Shown: positions 7,662 to 16,800 of the stretch, in pieces
Layout: the number at the start of each line of letters is the position of its first letter
Numbering within the stretch: the first letter of the stretch is position 1
NCBI RefSeq assembly: GCF_001700435.1
Contig: NZ_LYPC01000014.1
Location: forward strand, 620,001-684,000
Length of the DNA stretch: 64,000 nucleotides
Reading direction: 5' to 3'
From: Paenibacillus pectinilyticus
GTDB taxonomy: Bacteria > Bacillota > Bacilli > Paenibacillales > NBRC-103111
Program-made: the position numbers and the translations under genes
The notes under the pieces: generated by a model
The model's input: only the letters and a program-made list of their open reading frames with translations
The model's database searches: none
Told to the model about the DNA's origin: nothing

Positions 7662-10022
7662 TCAAGTCAACTCACTTTTTCCACGCTCACCCGCCGAAAG
7701 CTGATCTGCCGCCTGCAGCAAACGGTATTGGCCTGGTGTATGTCCCATGCGCGATTTGAAAAGCTTGCTAAAATAGCTAACGTTGGAATAGCCGATTTCC
7801 CGGCAAATATCCTCCAGCGTATATTTCGGTTGGAGCAGCATCTCACACGCTCGTTTGATTCGAAGATGAATTAGATGGTCATTGATCGTTGTACCTGTCG
7901 CTTCCTTGAAAATACGGCTCAAGAAGGAGGTACTTCGCTGTACGTGACTGGCAACCGTCTCGATCGTGATGTAATTGTAATTCTGTTCCATAAAATCGGT
8001 AGCAAGCTGCAGTGTCATATCATTCAGTTTGAGCCGCTTCTCCCGATTGTGCGCAATGATTTGGGCGCACATTTCCTTCAAACGTGCCTCTATATCACGA
8101 AGCGTATGGATGTCGGAAAGCACAAACGGCCGATCGCCAAGAACGACTGTCATATCCCCGCCGGTTTGCACCAGTGTTTTTACAATTTCCCCGCTTAATT
8201 GAAAAAAGAGTTGTTGCACATTGGCCTTCCCCAACCTGCGTGAAGTCATTTCCTGGGTAATGCGAACAATTATCTCTTCGCATTCCTCCTCATTCAGTTG
8301 CAGCAAGGCCTGAAGAAGCTTCGTCTCAAGCTCGTAAGGGTAATAATAGGTTTCTTCATCTTGTTTCCAAGAGCTAACAATCGTATAGGGCACGATTTCG
8401 CCCTTGCCGACATACATTTTGAGGCTGAGCGCTTCAACCGATTCCTCATAAGCAGATTGAGCCGACTGTAAGCCCGAATGGGTGCGGCTGATGCCGATCG
8501 TCGTGGAGATCTGGTAACGGCTCTCTATATGTTGCTGCAGCTTTCTCGCAAGTCCAACTGGAAACTCTTCTTGACCGGCGGGTAGGGCATGTATGACGAA
8601 GATACGTTCATCATCTCTGGCGAAGATTTCGCCATTGATTTCAGCCCCCAGATCTTCAATCAAGCCGTATTGAAACAAATGGAAATGGAGATTGTCAGTA
8701 GCCTCGTTCAGCAGCGACGGCTTCTCCAACTCAATCGTAAGGATGATAAACCGTTCAAAATCCAACTTTAATCCTAACAGCTCCGCCACATCTTTTTCTA
8801 GCCCGCTGCTGTGGGGAGATCCTACCCGTCCTTTGATCAGGTCACTCAAATACTTCTCCTTGATCGCCGAACGGTTGTCGCCAAGCAGCGTTTCCACCCG
8901 TTCTTTCTCGCTAAGTAGTGTTTCCCTACTGAATCGCAGCCGCTCAAATGACTGCCGGATAAAGCTTGCCTCGTCTTCGGCTGGCTGGGGGGCTTCGGGA
9001 TTTGCGCTGTCGCCGGTGGAGGTCACGGAAGCGGCATTGGTGCCGCTGATATAGGCCATGACACTTTTGAGCGGGCGGTATAGTCGCTTCGTAATGTAGA
9101 ACAACAACAGTATAGCAACCAAAACGTAGAGGCCAGCCACGACAGCCACGATCATTTTAATGCGGTTAAGCCCCTCAAGCAGGACGGATTTCTCAGTCAC
9201 ATTGACGAACTTCCAACCTGTCAAATTGGAGGTGGTGTAAGTGACGATCCAACGGTCATCATCGACGTAAGATCCGCTTGCGGGAGTCGCTAACACGCGT
9301 TTATCCAGATTCCCGATCAGGGCTGTGGCTCCTTCTGTTTCACTATAGAGCAGTTCACCTTGCGACCCAAGGACAAGCATCTGTCCCTTTTTATTATGAT
9401 AGTGGCTCAGATACTCATTAAAGAGCAGGTCAAGCTTCAAATTGATGACAATGGCGCCATCGACCGGGCCGATGAGCGGCATTTTTTGCATTAAGGAGAT
9501 GGCATTCGTCCCTTTCACAGTAACACCGGGACGATTTGTCAGCCACGTTGTTCGTTTGCCAGATTCTTCATTCATCACCGGCAGCCAGGAACGATCGGCG
9601 AAGGAAGATAACGAAGACATTTTCATATCTGAACGAGAGGTCAGTACGAGATCGAGCTTACTATAGACTAGATAGATGGAATCAATATAAGGACTCAGCT
9701 TCTGCTGTTCATCCAGAAACCGTGTCAAGTCAATGAGTGAGGATACGCTCAGCTTTGCATTTATTTGGTGATACAAGTAAGACTGGGTCATGACCATGCT
9801 CGAGGCGATATTCTGTATCGCATAAAGTTCTTTATGAATCAGTTCTCGCTGCTGCTCCATGATGGATTGATTATACTCAATTGAATTCTGAATGCTGGTA
9901 TCGGCGGAAATCGAATAGGTAATCGAAGAAATGAGGATGACGGTGACGATGACGATTGCCGTCATAGACAGCAGCAGCTTCACGAAGAGAGAGCGGTTTC
10001 GAATTACTTGACGACTGGACAT
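7662..10022 (-). CDS. Membrane-bound AraC-family sensor-regulator
   Basis: 786-aa one-component regulator common in Paenibacillus polysaccharide loci. Membrane helix 1 is about residues 13-35, an extracytoplasmic Cache-like sensor spans about 40-285, helix 2 (IVAVVAGLYVLVAILLLFYI) is about 290-312. A cytosolic linker with a diverged cyclase-like region (STTIGISRTHSG) follows, then a C-terminal AraC double helix-turn-helix (about 685-780, ITIETVASHVQRSTSFLSRIF and LEDICREIGYSNVSYFSKLF). The ATG has a GAAAGGAGGG site. It is divergent from the binding-protein/permease operon and very likely its activator. A cre-like box sits in its leader. Confidence 0.92.
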   Translation of the reverse strand: MSSRQVIRNRSLFVKLLLSMTAIVIVTVILISSITYSISADTSIQNSIEYNQSIMEQQRELIHKELYAIQNIASSMVMTQSYLYHQINAKLSVSSLIDLTRFLDEQQKLSPYIDSIYLVYSKLDLVLTSRSDMKMSSLSSFADRSWLPVMNEESGKRTTWLTNRPGVTVKGTNAISLMQKMPLIGPVDGAIVINLKLDLLFNEYLSHYHNKKGQMLVLGSQGELLYSETEGATALIGNLDKRVLATPASGSYVDDDRWIVTYTTSNLTGWKFVNVTEKSVLLEGLNRIKMIVAVVAGLYVLVAILLLFYITKRLYRPLKSVMAYISGTNAASVTSTGDSANPEAPQPAEDEASFIRQSFERLRFSRETLLSEKERVETLLGDNRSAIKEKYLSDLIKGRVGSPHSSGLEKDVAELLGLKLDFERFIILTIELEKPSLLNEATDNLHFHLFQYGLIEDLGAEINGEIFARDDERIFVIHALPAGQEEFPVGLARKLQQHIESRYQISTTIGISRTHSGLQSAQSAYEESVEALSLKMYVGKGEIVPYTIVSSWKQDEETYYYPYELETKLLQALLQLNEEECEEIIVRITQEMTSRRLGKANVQQLFFQLSGEIVKTLVQTGGDMTVVLGDRPFVLSDIHTLRDIEARLKEMCAQIIAHNREKRLKLNDMTLQLATDFMEQNYNYITIETVASHVQRSTSFLSRIFKEATGTTINDHLIHLRIKRACEMLLQPKYTLEDICREIGYSNVSYFSKLFKSRMGHTPGQYRLLQAADQLSAGERGKSELT

Positions 10023-10323
10023 CCTGACCCTCCTTTCTTAATGTGAGCGTTTTCAAAGTCAGTTGGAAACTAGACACAGCACCAAGCAAATTATAGCACA
10101 GACTTCGAGGAGGGGAAGCCGATAGGCGAAAAACATACGAAAAATCGAATAACATAATCGTGCAAAGAGGGGCATGTAAAGGAAAAACATAACGAAAATC
10201 GAATAAGATGATTGTGAAATCGCTTGCAGACGGATAACGTAGAAAGTGTAACCGTCCCTAACTCCCGGCCGGGGAAGCAAGCAAGGAACGGAATTAACGA
10301 ATGTGAAGCAGGGGGAGATTGTG
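10023..10323. promoter_or_regulatory. Divergent promoter region with a 35-bp direct repeat
   Basis: Gene-free region between the AraC sensor and the binding-protein operon. It holds two near-identical 35-base copies, 10128-10162 and 10182-10216, each built as GAAAAACATA..CGAAAA..TCGAATAA followed by a TGATTGTG/TAATCGTG tail, with start-to-start spacing of 54 bases. Tandem direct repeats of this size are typical of AraC-family binding sites. A possible promoter for the plus-strand operon is TTGCAG at 10224 with a 17-base spacer to TGTAAC. Confidence 0.55.
10041..10056. promoter_or_regulatory. cre-like box upstream of the AraC sensor gene
   Basis: ATGTGAGCGTTTTCAA fits the degenerate CcpA consensus WTGNNARCGNWWWCAW at every position. 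It lies 19-34 bases upstream of the minus-strand ATG at 10022, between start and any promoter, so CcpA could block transcription elongation. Confidence 0.6.
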
Positions 10324-11877
10324 TTGCCTATTAAAAAATTAAAGCCTGTCGCTATGGCTGTCCTAGCAGCCAGTATGGCAGCTGGAGTACTCAGCGGGTG
10401 CTCTTCCAATAAAACAACTACTTCGGAAACGACTCAACCGAGTGGTTCTCCGAAACCGATTGAAATTACATGGGGGATTCAGTTCCAAGCGTCGGCGGTC
10501 GTTGCCGATTCCCCGGTACAGAAATGGCTAGAACAGAAATTTAATATCAAAATTAAGCCGGTTAAAGTGACCGACGCCAGCATCGCTTCCGGCGAAGTAC
10601 CGGACTTGTTCATGCTCGGCGATCCAGCGAATGTATCCGCTTATCAGGCGCAGGGAGTCCTTATGAGCCTTGACCCTAACATGGTGAAAGAGAAAATGCC
10701 GGAATACTATAAAGATATCGAGCAATCCAAGGCGCTGTTCCAAACAGTAACGTTCAGTGACAAGCTGTGGGCGATCCCCATGTTTATTGATTTAAAACCA
10801 TACGATCTTACGATGCTGTGGCGCAAAGATTGGCTCGATAAGGTGGGCATCACCAAGCTTCCAGAGACGCTGGATGAATTCGAGCAAGCGGCTTATGCGT
10901 TTGCCAAAAAGGATCCGGACGGTAACGGTAAAAACGACACATACGGATTGACGGGTACGGCGACGTCGACTTGGTCGACGGGATTCTATTCAATTTTCGG
11001 CGCTTATGGCGTTGAGCCGACCATGTGGCATGAGAAGAACGGACAGATTATGAACGGTTCCATTATGCCGGAGGCGAAGGCTGCTCTTACAAAGCTGCGT
11101 CAGTGGTATGCAGATGGGGTTATTGATCCGGAATACATTACTGACACGCAGGATTCGTACCGTAAGAAGCTGTACAATAATCGGATCGGTGTAATCGAAG
11201 AGCAAATTGGTAAGGCAGCGCTGGCAGATGGGGCGACCAATGTAGCCATGAAAGATGTGAACCCGAATGCGAAGCTCCAACTTGGTAAAAATCCAAAGGG
11301 TCCAGGCGGAAGCGGCAGCTGGGATTGGGGAGTCAAAAGTAATTTCGTAGTTCTGGGTAACAAGGTAAAGGATGACCCAGCGAAGCTGAACAAAATTTTT
11401 GAGATCTTACGAGCAGAGAGCAACGACGAAGAGACCATTAATATGACGAGCTTAGGCGTCAAAGGAACGCAATGGGACTTTGTAGAAGCGGGAGCCACTT
11501 CAGGCGCGACGAAAGCGTTAACGGGCTTCGAAAAACAAGAACAACGTGATGCCGTTGGAGTCCGTTTATTCTCAATGGGCAATATTACGACGCGTACGTA
11601 TCGAGATAAATATTCGAATGCGAAGCTGAACGAAGCTGTTCGCACTTATTCTTCGGCTCCGAGCCAAACCGATGCGCTGTTGTTCGCTGCGCTTCCATCG
11701 GACGGTAAGTATAAGAAGGATTTGACGGCGCTGACGCAAAAATATTTTGCTCAAATGATCAGTGGTGAGGTTCCGCTTAGCGATTTCGATAAATATGTGG
11801 CGGAGTGGAAGTCTAAGGGCGGAGACGAGCTGACCAAGGAAGCCAACGAAATGTATCAGAAGCAGTTTAAAAAATAA
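10324..11877 (+). CDS. Extracellular solute-binding lipoprotein (LplA-like), family 1
   Basis: Sugar-oligomer binding component of an ABC importer. The proposed start is the TTG at 10324, six bases after an AGGGGGAG ribosome-binding site; GTG codons at 10303 and 10321 are too close to or upstream of that site. This gives a 517-aa precursor with a lipoprotein signal ending in LSGC (lipidated C26). A Ser/Thr-rich linker and a binding-protein fold follow, with a calcium-site-like DPDGNGKNDTYG loop near 205. Length and context match LplA-type binding proteins that serve LplB/LplC permeases, which follow directly. Confidence 0.9.
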   Translation: MPIKKLKPVAMAVLAASMAAGVLSGCSSNKTTTSETTQPSGSPKPIEITWGIQFQASAVVADSPVQKWLEQKFNIKIKPVKVTDASIASGEVPDLFMLGDPANVSAYQAQGVLMSLDPNMVKEKMPEYYKDIEQSKALFQTVTFSDKLWAIPMFIDLKPYDLTMLWRKDWLDKVGITKLPETLDEFEQAAYAFAKKDPDGNGKNDTYGLTGTATSTWSTGFYSIFGAYGVEPTMWHEKNGQIMNGSIMPEAKAALTKLRQWYADGVIDPEYITDTQDSYRKKLYNNRIGVIEEQIGKAALADGATNVAMKDVNPNAKLQLGKNPKGPGGSGSWDWGVKSNFVVLGNKVKDDPAKLNKIFEILRAESNDEETINMTSLGVKGTQWDFVEAGATSGATKALTGFEKQEQRDAVGVRLFSMGNITTRTYRDKYSNAKLNEAVRTYSSAPSQTDALLFAALPSDGKYKKDLTALTQKYFAQMISGEVPLSDFDKYVAEWKSKGGDELTKEANEMYQKQFKK

Positions 11878-11900
11878 TCAGCTTGAGAAGCGAATCCACA

Positions 11901-11934
11901 TCCCCGGCGATAAGCAGATTGCCGCTGCTGGGGA
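11901..11934 (+). other. Intercistronic hairpin between binding protein and permease
   Basis: TCCCCGGC / GCTGGGGA stem (one G-T wobble) with an 18-base loop and no T-run. Such hairpins often stabilise the upstream binding-protein mRNA so that it is made in excess of the permeases. Confidence 0.5.
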
Positions 11935-11969
11935 GGACTCGCAACTGGCCCTGAGGAAGTGCACATGAC

Positions 11970-12869
11970 ATGAAAACGATTTTGAAGAATAGAGAGCTGT
12001 TTGCGCTCTATCTGTTTGCTTTTGCCTTTTTTCTCGTATTCAAATATGGTCCGATCTATGGGGTCCTGATTGCTTTCAAGGATTTTCGCGTTATCGATGG
12101 GATATGGGGCAGTCCTTGGGTGGGCTTAAAGCATTTTGAGGCACTCTTTCATTCGGCTGATTTTTACAGATTGCTGAGTAATACGCTGCTGTTGAACCTG
12201 TATTTGCTGCTGTTCGCCTTTCCCGCACCCATCGTGCTAGCGCTGCTGCTGAATGAAGTCAGGTCCCGTTTTTTTCAGCGCTTTGTACAGATGACCATGT
12301 ATTTACCGCATTTTGTCTCGTGGGTCATCATGTCCGGCCTCGTTATTTATTTCCTTTCGCCGACTTCCGGCATCGTGGCAGAGATTGTCGGCTGGTTCGG
12401 AGGAAAGCCGGTATTTTATATGGGGCATAAGGAATATTTTCGCTCAATTGTGGTCGGTTCGGCTATTCTAAAGGATATTGGCTGGGGCTCGATTATCTAT
12501 TTCGCAGCGCTGTCGGGTATCAATCCGGAGCTGCACGAATCGGCAACGATCGATGGAGCGAACCGTTGGCAGCGTATGTTTCATATTAATATCCCTTCTA
12601 TTATGCCAACCATTGCAATTATGTTTATTCTTAGTCTCGGCGGTTTCTTGAGTGCGAACTTTGAACAAATTATCAACTTAATTAATCCCGTCACCTTTGA
12701 TACCGGAGATGTCATTGACACGTATGTCTATCGCGTAGGTCTGCAACAATTTCAATATAGCTATACTGCTGCAATTGGCTTGTTCAAATCGCTGGTGGGA
12801 CTGCTGCTGATTCTAGGAGCTAATTTTACTGTGCGCAGGTTGAGCCGAGGAGAGAGCGGTTTATGGTAG
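11970..12869 (+). CDS. Sugar ABC transporter permease (LplB-like)
   Basis: 299-aa inner-membrane permease with six predicted helices and the EAA loop near residues 190-210 (ESATIDGANRWQRMFHINIP) that docks with the ATPase. No ATPase is encoded here, as is usual for this class, which shares a multitask ATPase such as MsmK/MsmX. The AGGA site is 12 bases from this ATG, a long spacing. A two-codon ORF (ATG ACA TGA at 11965-11973) sits at ideal spacing and overlaps the start. Confidence 0.92.
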   Translation: MKTILKNRELFALYLFAFAFFLVFKYGPIYGVLIAFKDFRVIDGIWGSPWVGLKHFEALFHSADFYRLLSNTLLLNLYLLLFAFPAPIVLALLLNEVRSRFFQRFVQMTMYLPHFVSWVIMSGLVIYFLSPTSGIVAEIVGWFGGKPVFYMGHKEYFRSIVVGSAILKDIGWGSIIYFAALSGINPELHESATIDGANRWQRMFHINIPSIMPTIAIMFILSLGGFLSANFEQIINLINPVTFDTGDVIDTYVYRVGLQQFQYSYTAAIGLFKSLVGLLLILGANFTVRRLSRGESGLW

Positions 12870-12882
12870 GAGGATCCTCAAC

Positions 12883-13749
12883 ATGAGAAGAAACTGGCAG
12901 GATCGATTAGCCGTCTGCTTCATTTATATCGTACTTAGCGTACTCGCCATTATTGTCGTGTACCCGTTTATCCACGTACTGTCAGTATCGTTAAGTGGAA
13001 GAGGGGAGGCGCTCCGAAGCGGCTTTCACTGGTTCCCGAAGGATCCAACCCTGACGCCATATAAGGAACTGCTGACGTATCCGTACATCTGGAAGGGGTA
13101 CAGCAATACCTTGTTTCGTATGGTCATTGGCACAGCCCTTACCCTAATTGTCACTGTATGCGCAGCCTATCCACTATCCCGTAAAGAAATGCCATGGATG
13201 CGGGTATTGGTACTTCTGCTGCTCTTTACCATGATCTTCGATGGCGGGATCGTACCGCACTATCTTCTCATGAAGGAGCTGCATCTGCTTAATACACGGT
13301 GGGTCTATGTGCTGCCGCAGGCGGCGAACGCGTTTCAAGTGCTCGTGATGATTTCGTTCTTCCGCTCGATTCCAGATGCGCTGATTGAGGCGGCACGGAT
13401 TGACGGAGCACGCGATCTACGCATTCTGACCCGCATCATTTTGCCACTGTCTGTGCCGGTTTTGGTCACGATCGGGCTTTGGTCGCTGGTGTACCACATT
13501 AACGCCTTTATGGATAATTTGCTGTTTGTGACAGATCAAACCAAATTTGTGCTTCAGCAGATTGTACGTCAAATTCTCATTGAGAACAGGCTCGATCCGT
13601 TCACGACTGCTGTGAATGAGATTCCGCCTGCGCCTGAAAGCTTAAAGATGGCAGCAGTGATTATTTCCGCGCTTCCGGTGCTGGTGATGTATCCCTTCCT
13701 GCTTCGTTATTTTGAAAAAGGCACGATGATCGGCTCGGTGAAGGGGTAG
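12883..13749 (+). CDS. Carbohydrate ABC transporter permease (LplC/YtcP-like)
   Basis: 288-aa second permease of the importer, six helices, EAA loop EAARIDGARDLRILTRIILP near 168-188, and the family C-terminus ending KGTMIGSVKG. It starts 13 bases after the first permease with a TAGGAGG site. It forms a heterodimer with the preceding permease in the cytoplasmic membrane. Confidence 0.93.
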   Translation: MRRNWQDRLAVCFIYIVLSVLAIIVVYPFIHVLSVSLSGRGEALRSGFHWFPKDPTLTPYKELLTYPYIWKGYSNTLFRMVIGTALTLIVTVCAAYPLSRKEMPWMRVLVLLLLFTMIFDGGIVPHYLLMKELHLLNTRWVYVLPQAANAFQVLVMISFFRSIPDALIEAARIDGARDLRILTRIILPLSVPVLVTIGLWSLVYHINAFMDNLLFVTDQTKFVLQQIVRQILIENRLDPFTTAVNEIPPAPESLKMAAVIISALPVLVMYPFLLRYFEKGTMIGSVKG

Positions 13750-13812
13750 AGGAGGGCTGGTTCCTCCTCATATTTGGCGAGTAAAATTTTCCATACGAAG
13801 GGATGTAGGTGC

Positions 13813-16800
13813 ATGTTTAGAAACAAAGCAATCCTTCTCATGATCACGGTACTTTTGTTGCATGTATTTGTTTTACCTGCCGTTCAGGCCGAATCCGGAT
13901 TACCGGAAACGGCTTTCTATGTGGCTATGGATGGAAGCGATTCCAATTCAGGGGCGATCGATGCGCCTTTCCAGACGCTGGAGAAAGCGCGCGATGCGGT
14001 TCGTCTGCTCAAGAGCGCCTCTGGCTTGCCGGCCGGCGGTGTTAAGGTTTATTTACGCGGCGGTACGTACAATAGAACCTCGAGCTTCCAGTTGGAGCAG
14101 CAGGATTCTGGTACAGCCGACAGCCCAATCACGTACAAAGCCTATTCAGGCGAGAGTGTCCACTTGTCCGGCGGCCAGTCGCTCGAGAAGAGCTGGTTTA
14201 CCCAGGTTACGGACCCGGCGATCTTGCAGCGGATCATCAGCACCGATGCCCGTACCAAGGTGCTTCAGGTCGATCTTAGCAGCCATGGCATTTCCGATTA
14301 CGGCGTAATGAGCCGTCACGGCTATTATAAAGCAAATGATGTCAGTCAAGTTCCACCGATGGAGCTGTACGTGGCAGGAGAAGGCATGACGCTGGCGCGC
14401 TGGCCGAATAATGGGACGGTTCAGATGGGCGATATTATCGATGCGGGGCCGACTCGCAAAGATGCTGATTTGCAGAACCGGGGAGGCACGTTCAGTTACA
14501 CTTACGACCGGCCGCAATTCTGGACGAACGCGGATGATATTTGGCTGGACGGGATTTTCGGCTATAGTTGGGAATGGTCGTACAACAAAATCGCTTCAAT
14601 TGATACCGTGAATAAACAGATTACACTGCGCTACGGTGAAATGAGCGGTTTGTTCAAGAACTGGTATCCGGATTTTCATTTCGCACAAAATTTGCTGGAG
14701 GAAATCGATATGCCCGGCGAATATTATATTGACCGTACGAGTGGTATCTTGTACTTCTTGCCAACAGCCGCCTTTGAAGCGGAGCATCCCGAGATTCAAG
14801 TTACGATGCTGAAAACGCCGATGATTAATTCGGTCGGTGTTTCCCATGTCACATTCGAAGATCTGACGCTGGAGAATGGCCGCGATTCGGCTGTGGTGAT
14901 TATGGGAGGCGATCACGTTCTGCTTTCCCACTGTGAGATACGCGATTTTACCAATGGCGGTGTGCAGATTAATACGCAGAGCCGGTGGCTCTATAATGAT
15001 TTTGCGACAGCAACGGGGGTGTATCACGGGATTACGGGAAGTCATATCCATCATATCGGCGGGACGGCGGTCACATTGAACGGTGGCAGCCGTGTCACGC
15101 TGGAGCCAGGTAACAACTATGTAGAAAACTCTCACATCCACGATTTTGCTTACTATCACAAGGCGTACAATCCGAGTGTTATTCTGACGGGCGTCGGTAA
15201 CCGCGTGTCACATAACGAAATTCACGATGCGCCGCATCCCGGCATTTTGATTTTCGGCAACGATCAATTGGTGGAGTACAACAACATTTATGATGTATGT
15301 AAAATGTTTTCGGACCTCGGGGCCATTTATATGAACGCAGGCGAGACGCCGCAGCAGCGGGGAACGGTCATTCGAGGAAATTATTTCCATAACATTGGTG
15401 AATCCAAAGCTGGCGTTGAAGGCGTCTATCCAGACAATTTCACGATGGGGCTGACGATCGAAGATAATATTTTTTACAAAATGGGCAACTCCGCCGTAAA
15501 AAATAACGGCGGCGCACATATCAAGACCCGAAATAATCTGTTTATCGACAGCGAAGTTCCTTATGATTATGCGGATATTTACTTGGGGGATGCGCCAACC
15601 AAACCGATATCGAGCAATTATATGCCTAAATGGCAGGCTTTGTTTACCCAAAATAATAATTTCGTAGGGACGCCGTATTTGGTTAAATACCCAGAGTTGG
15701 CTGACTTTTTTACCGAAAATAGATATTATCCGACGACGAATACGTATCAGAATAATGTGATATATAACCCTAGCAAGGCGCGCAGCTTCATCACCAACGC
15801 GCAAGGGGCGTACGATAAGTTTAATCTGCTGCAGTATGCGAACAATTGGGTGACGAACCAAGATCCAGGCTTTGTGAATCTAGCAGCAGGCGATCTCAAC
15901 TTGAAAAGCGATGCTGAGGTTTTCCAACAAATTCCCGGCTTCCATGCTATTCCATTCAATGAAATGGGGATTATCGGAAAAGCGGGGCCATATCTGGCAC
16001 CTGATATCATTCCAGTCCAAGGTGTCCGGGCTTACGACGCAAACGTGACTGTTGGAATCGGCAAAACGTATGCGCTGTACACGGCCGTGCTGCCTTGGGA
16101 CGCGACGAATCCGAAACTGCTGTATACGTCCAGTGACTCGAGCGTGGTCAAAGTGGACAGTAAAGGAACGATTAAGGGAGTCAATGTCGGCCAGGCGGTC
16201 GTCACAGTCACTTCAGCAGATAATCCGCTGCTTCAGGACGAGGTACAGATTAACGTCGAAATAGGAGATGGTATCTATGAATATACCGACTTTGAAACAG
16301 GGCGCAACAGCTGGCCAGTGGATCCGAATCGGGCTGTCATAGATGTGGACGGCAATCATATGTATAAAGTGCTGAAAGGTGCGACGGCGGTTTCACCGAA
16401 CGAATATACCAATTACGAGTTAACGTTCAAAATGAAGACACCGCCAACCATGCCGAGCCTAGGTACGATTTATATGTTCGACAGGCTGGGTTCGAATGGT
16501 GGTGGGCGCATCGGCTATCGCAAGCTCGAGGACGGCACGTCCAAATGGCTGCTGTATAATTCGGCTTGGGCAACCGTTAAGGAAGTGAATCTGCCTTATG
16601 CAGATTTGGCGCCAAATACGGTATATAGCCTCAAGCTGCTGGTAAAAGGCGCTGAGATTAGCCTATACGTGAATGGTAATCTGAAGCTAAAGGCGACAGA
16701 TGCTACGCATAATCCGTCTGGTACGGTCGGCTTCTATGCCGGAGGCTTCGACTACTTACTGTTCGATGACATTAAGCTGTCGGTGCCGACGACGAAGGTT

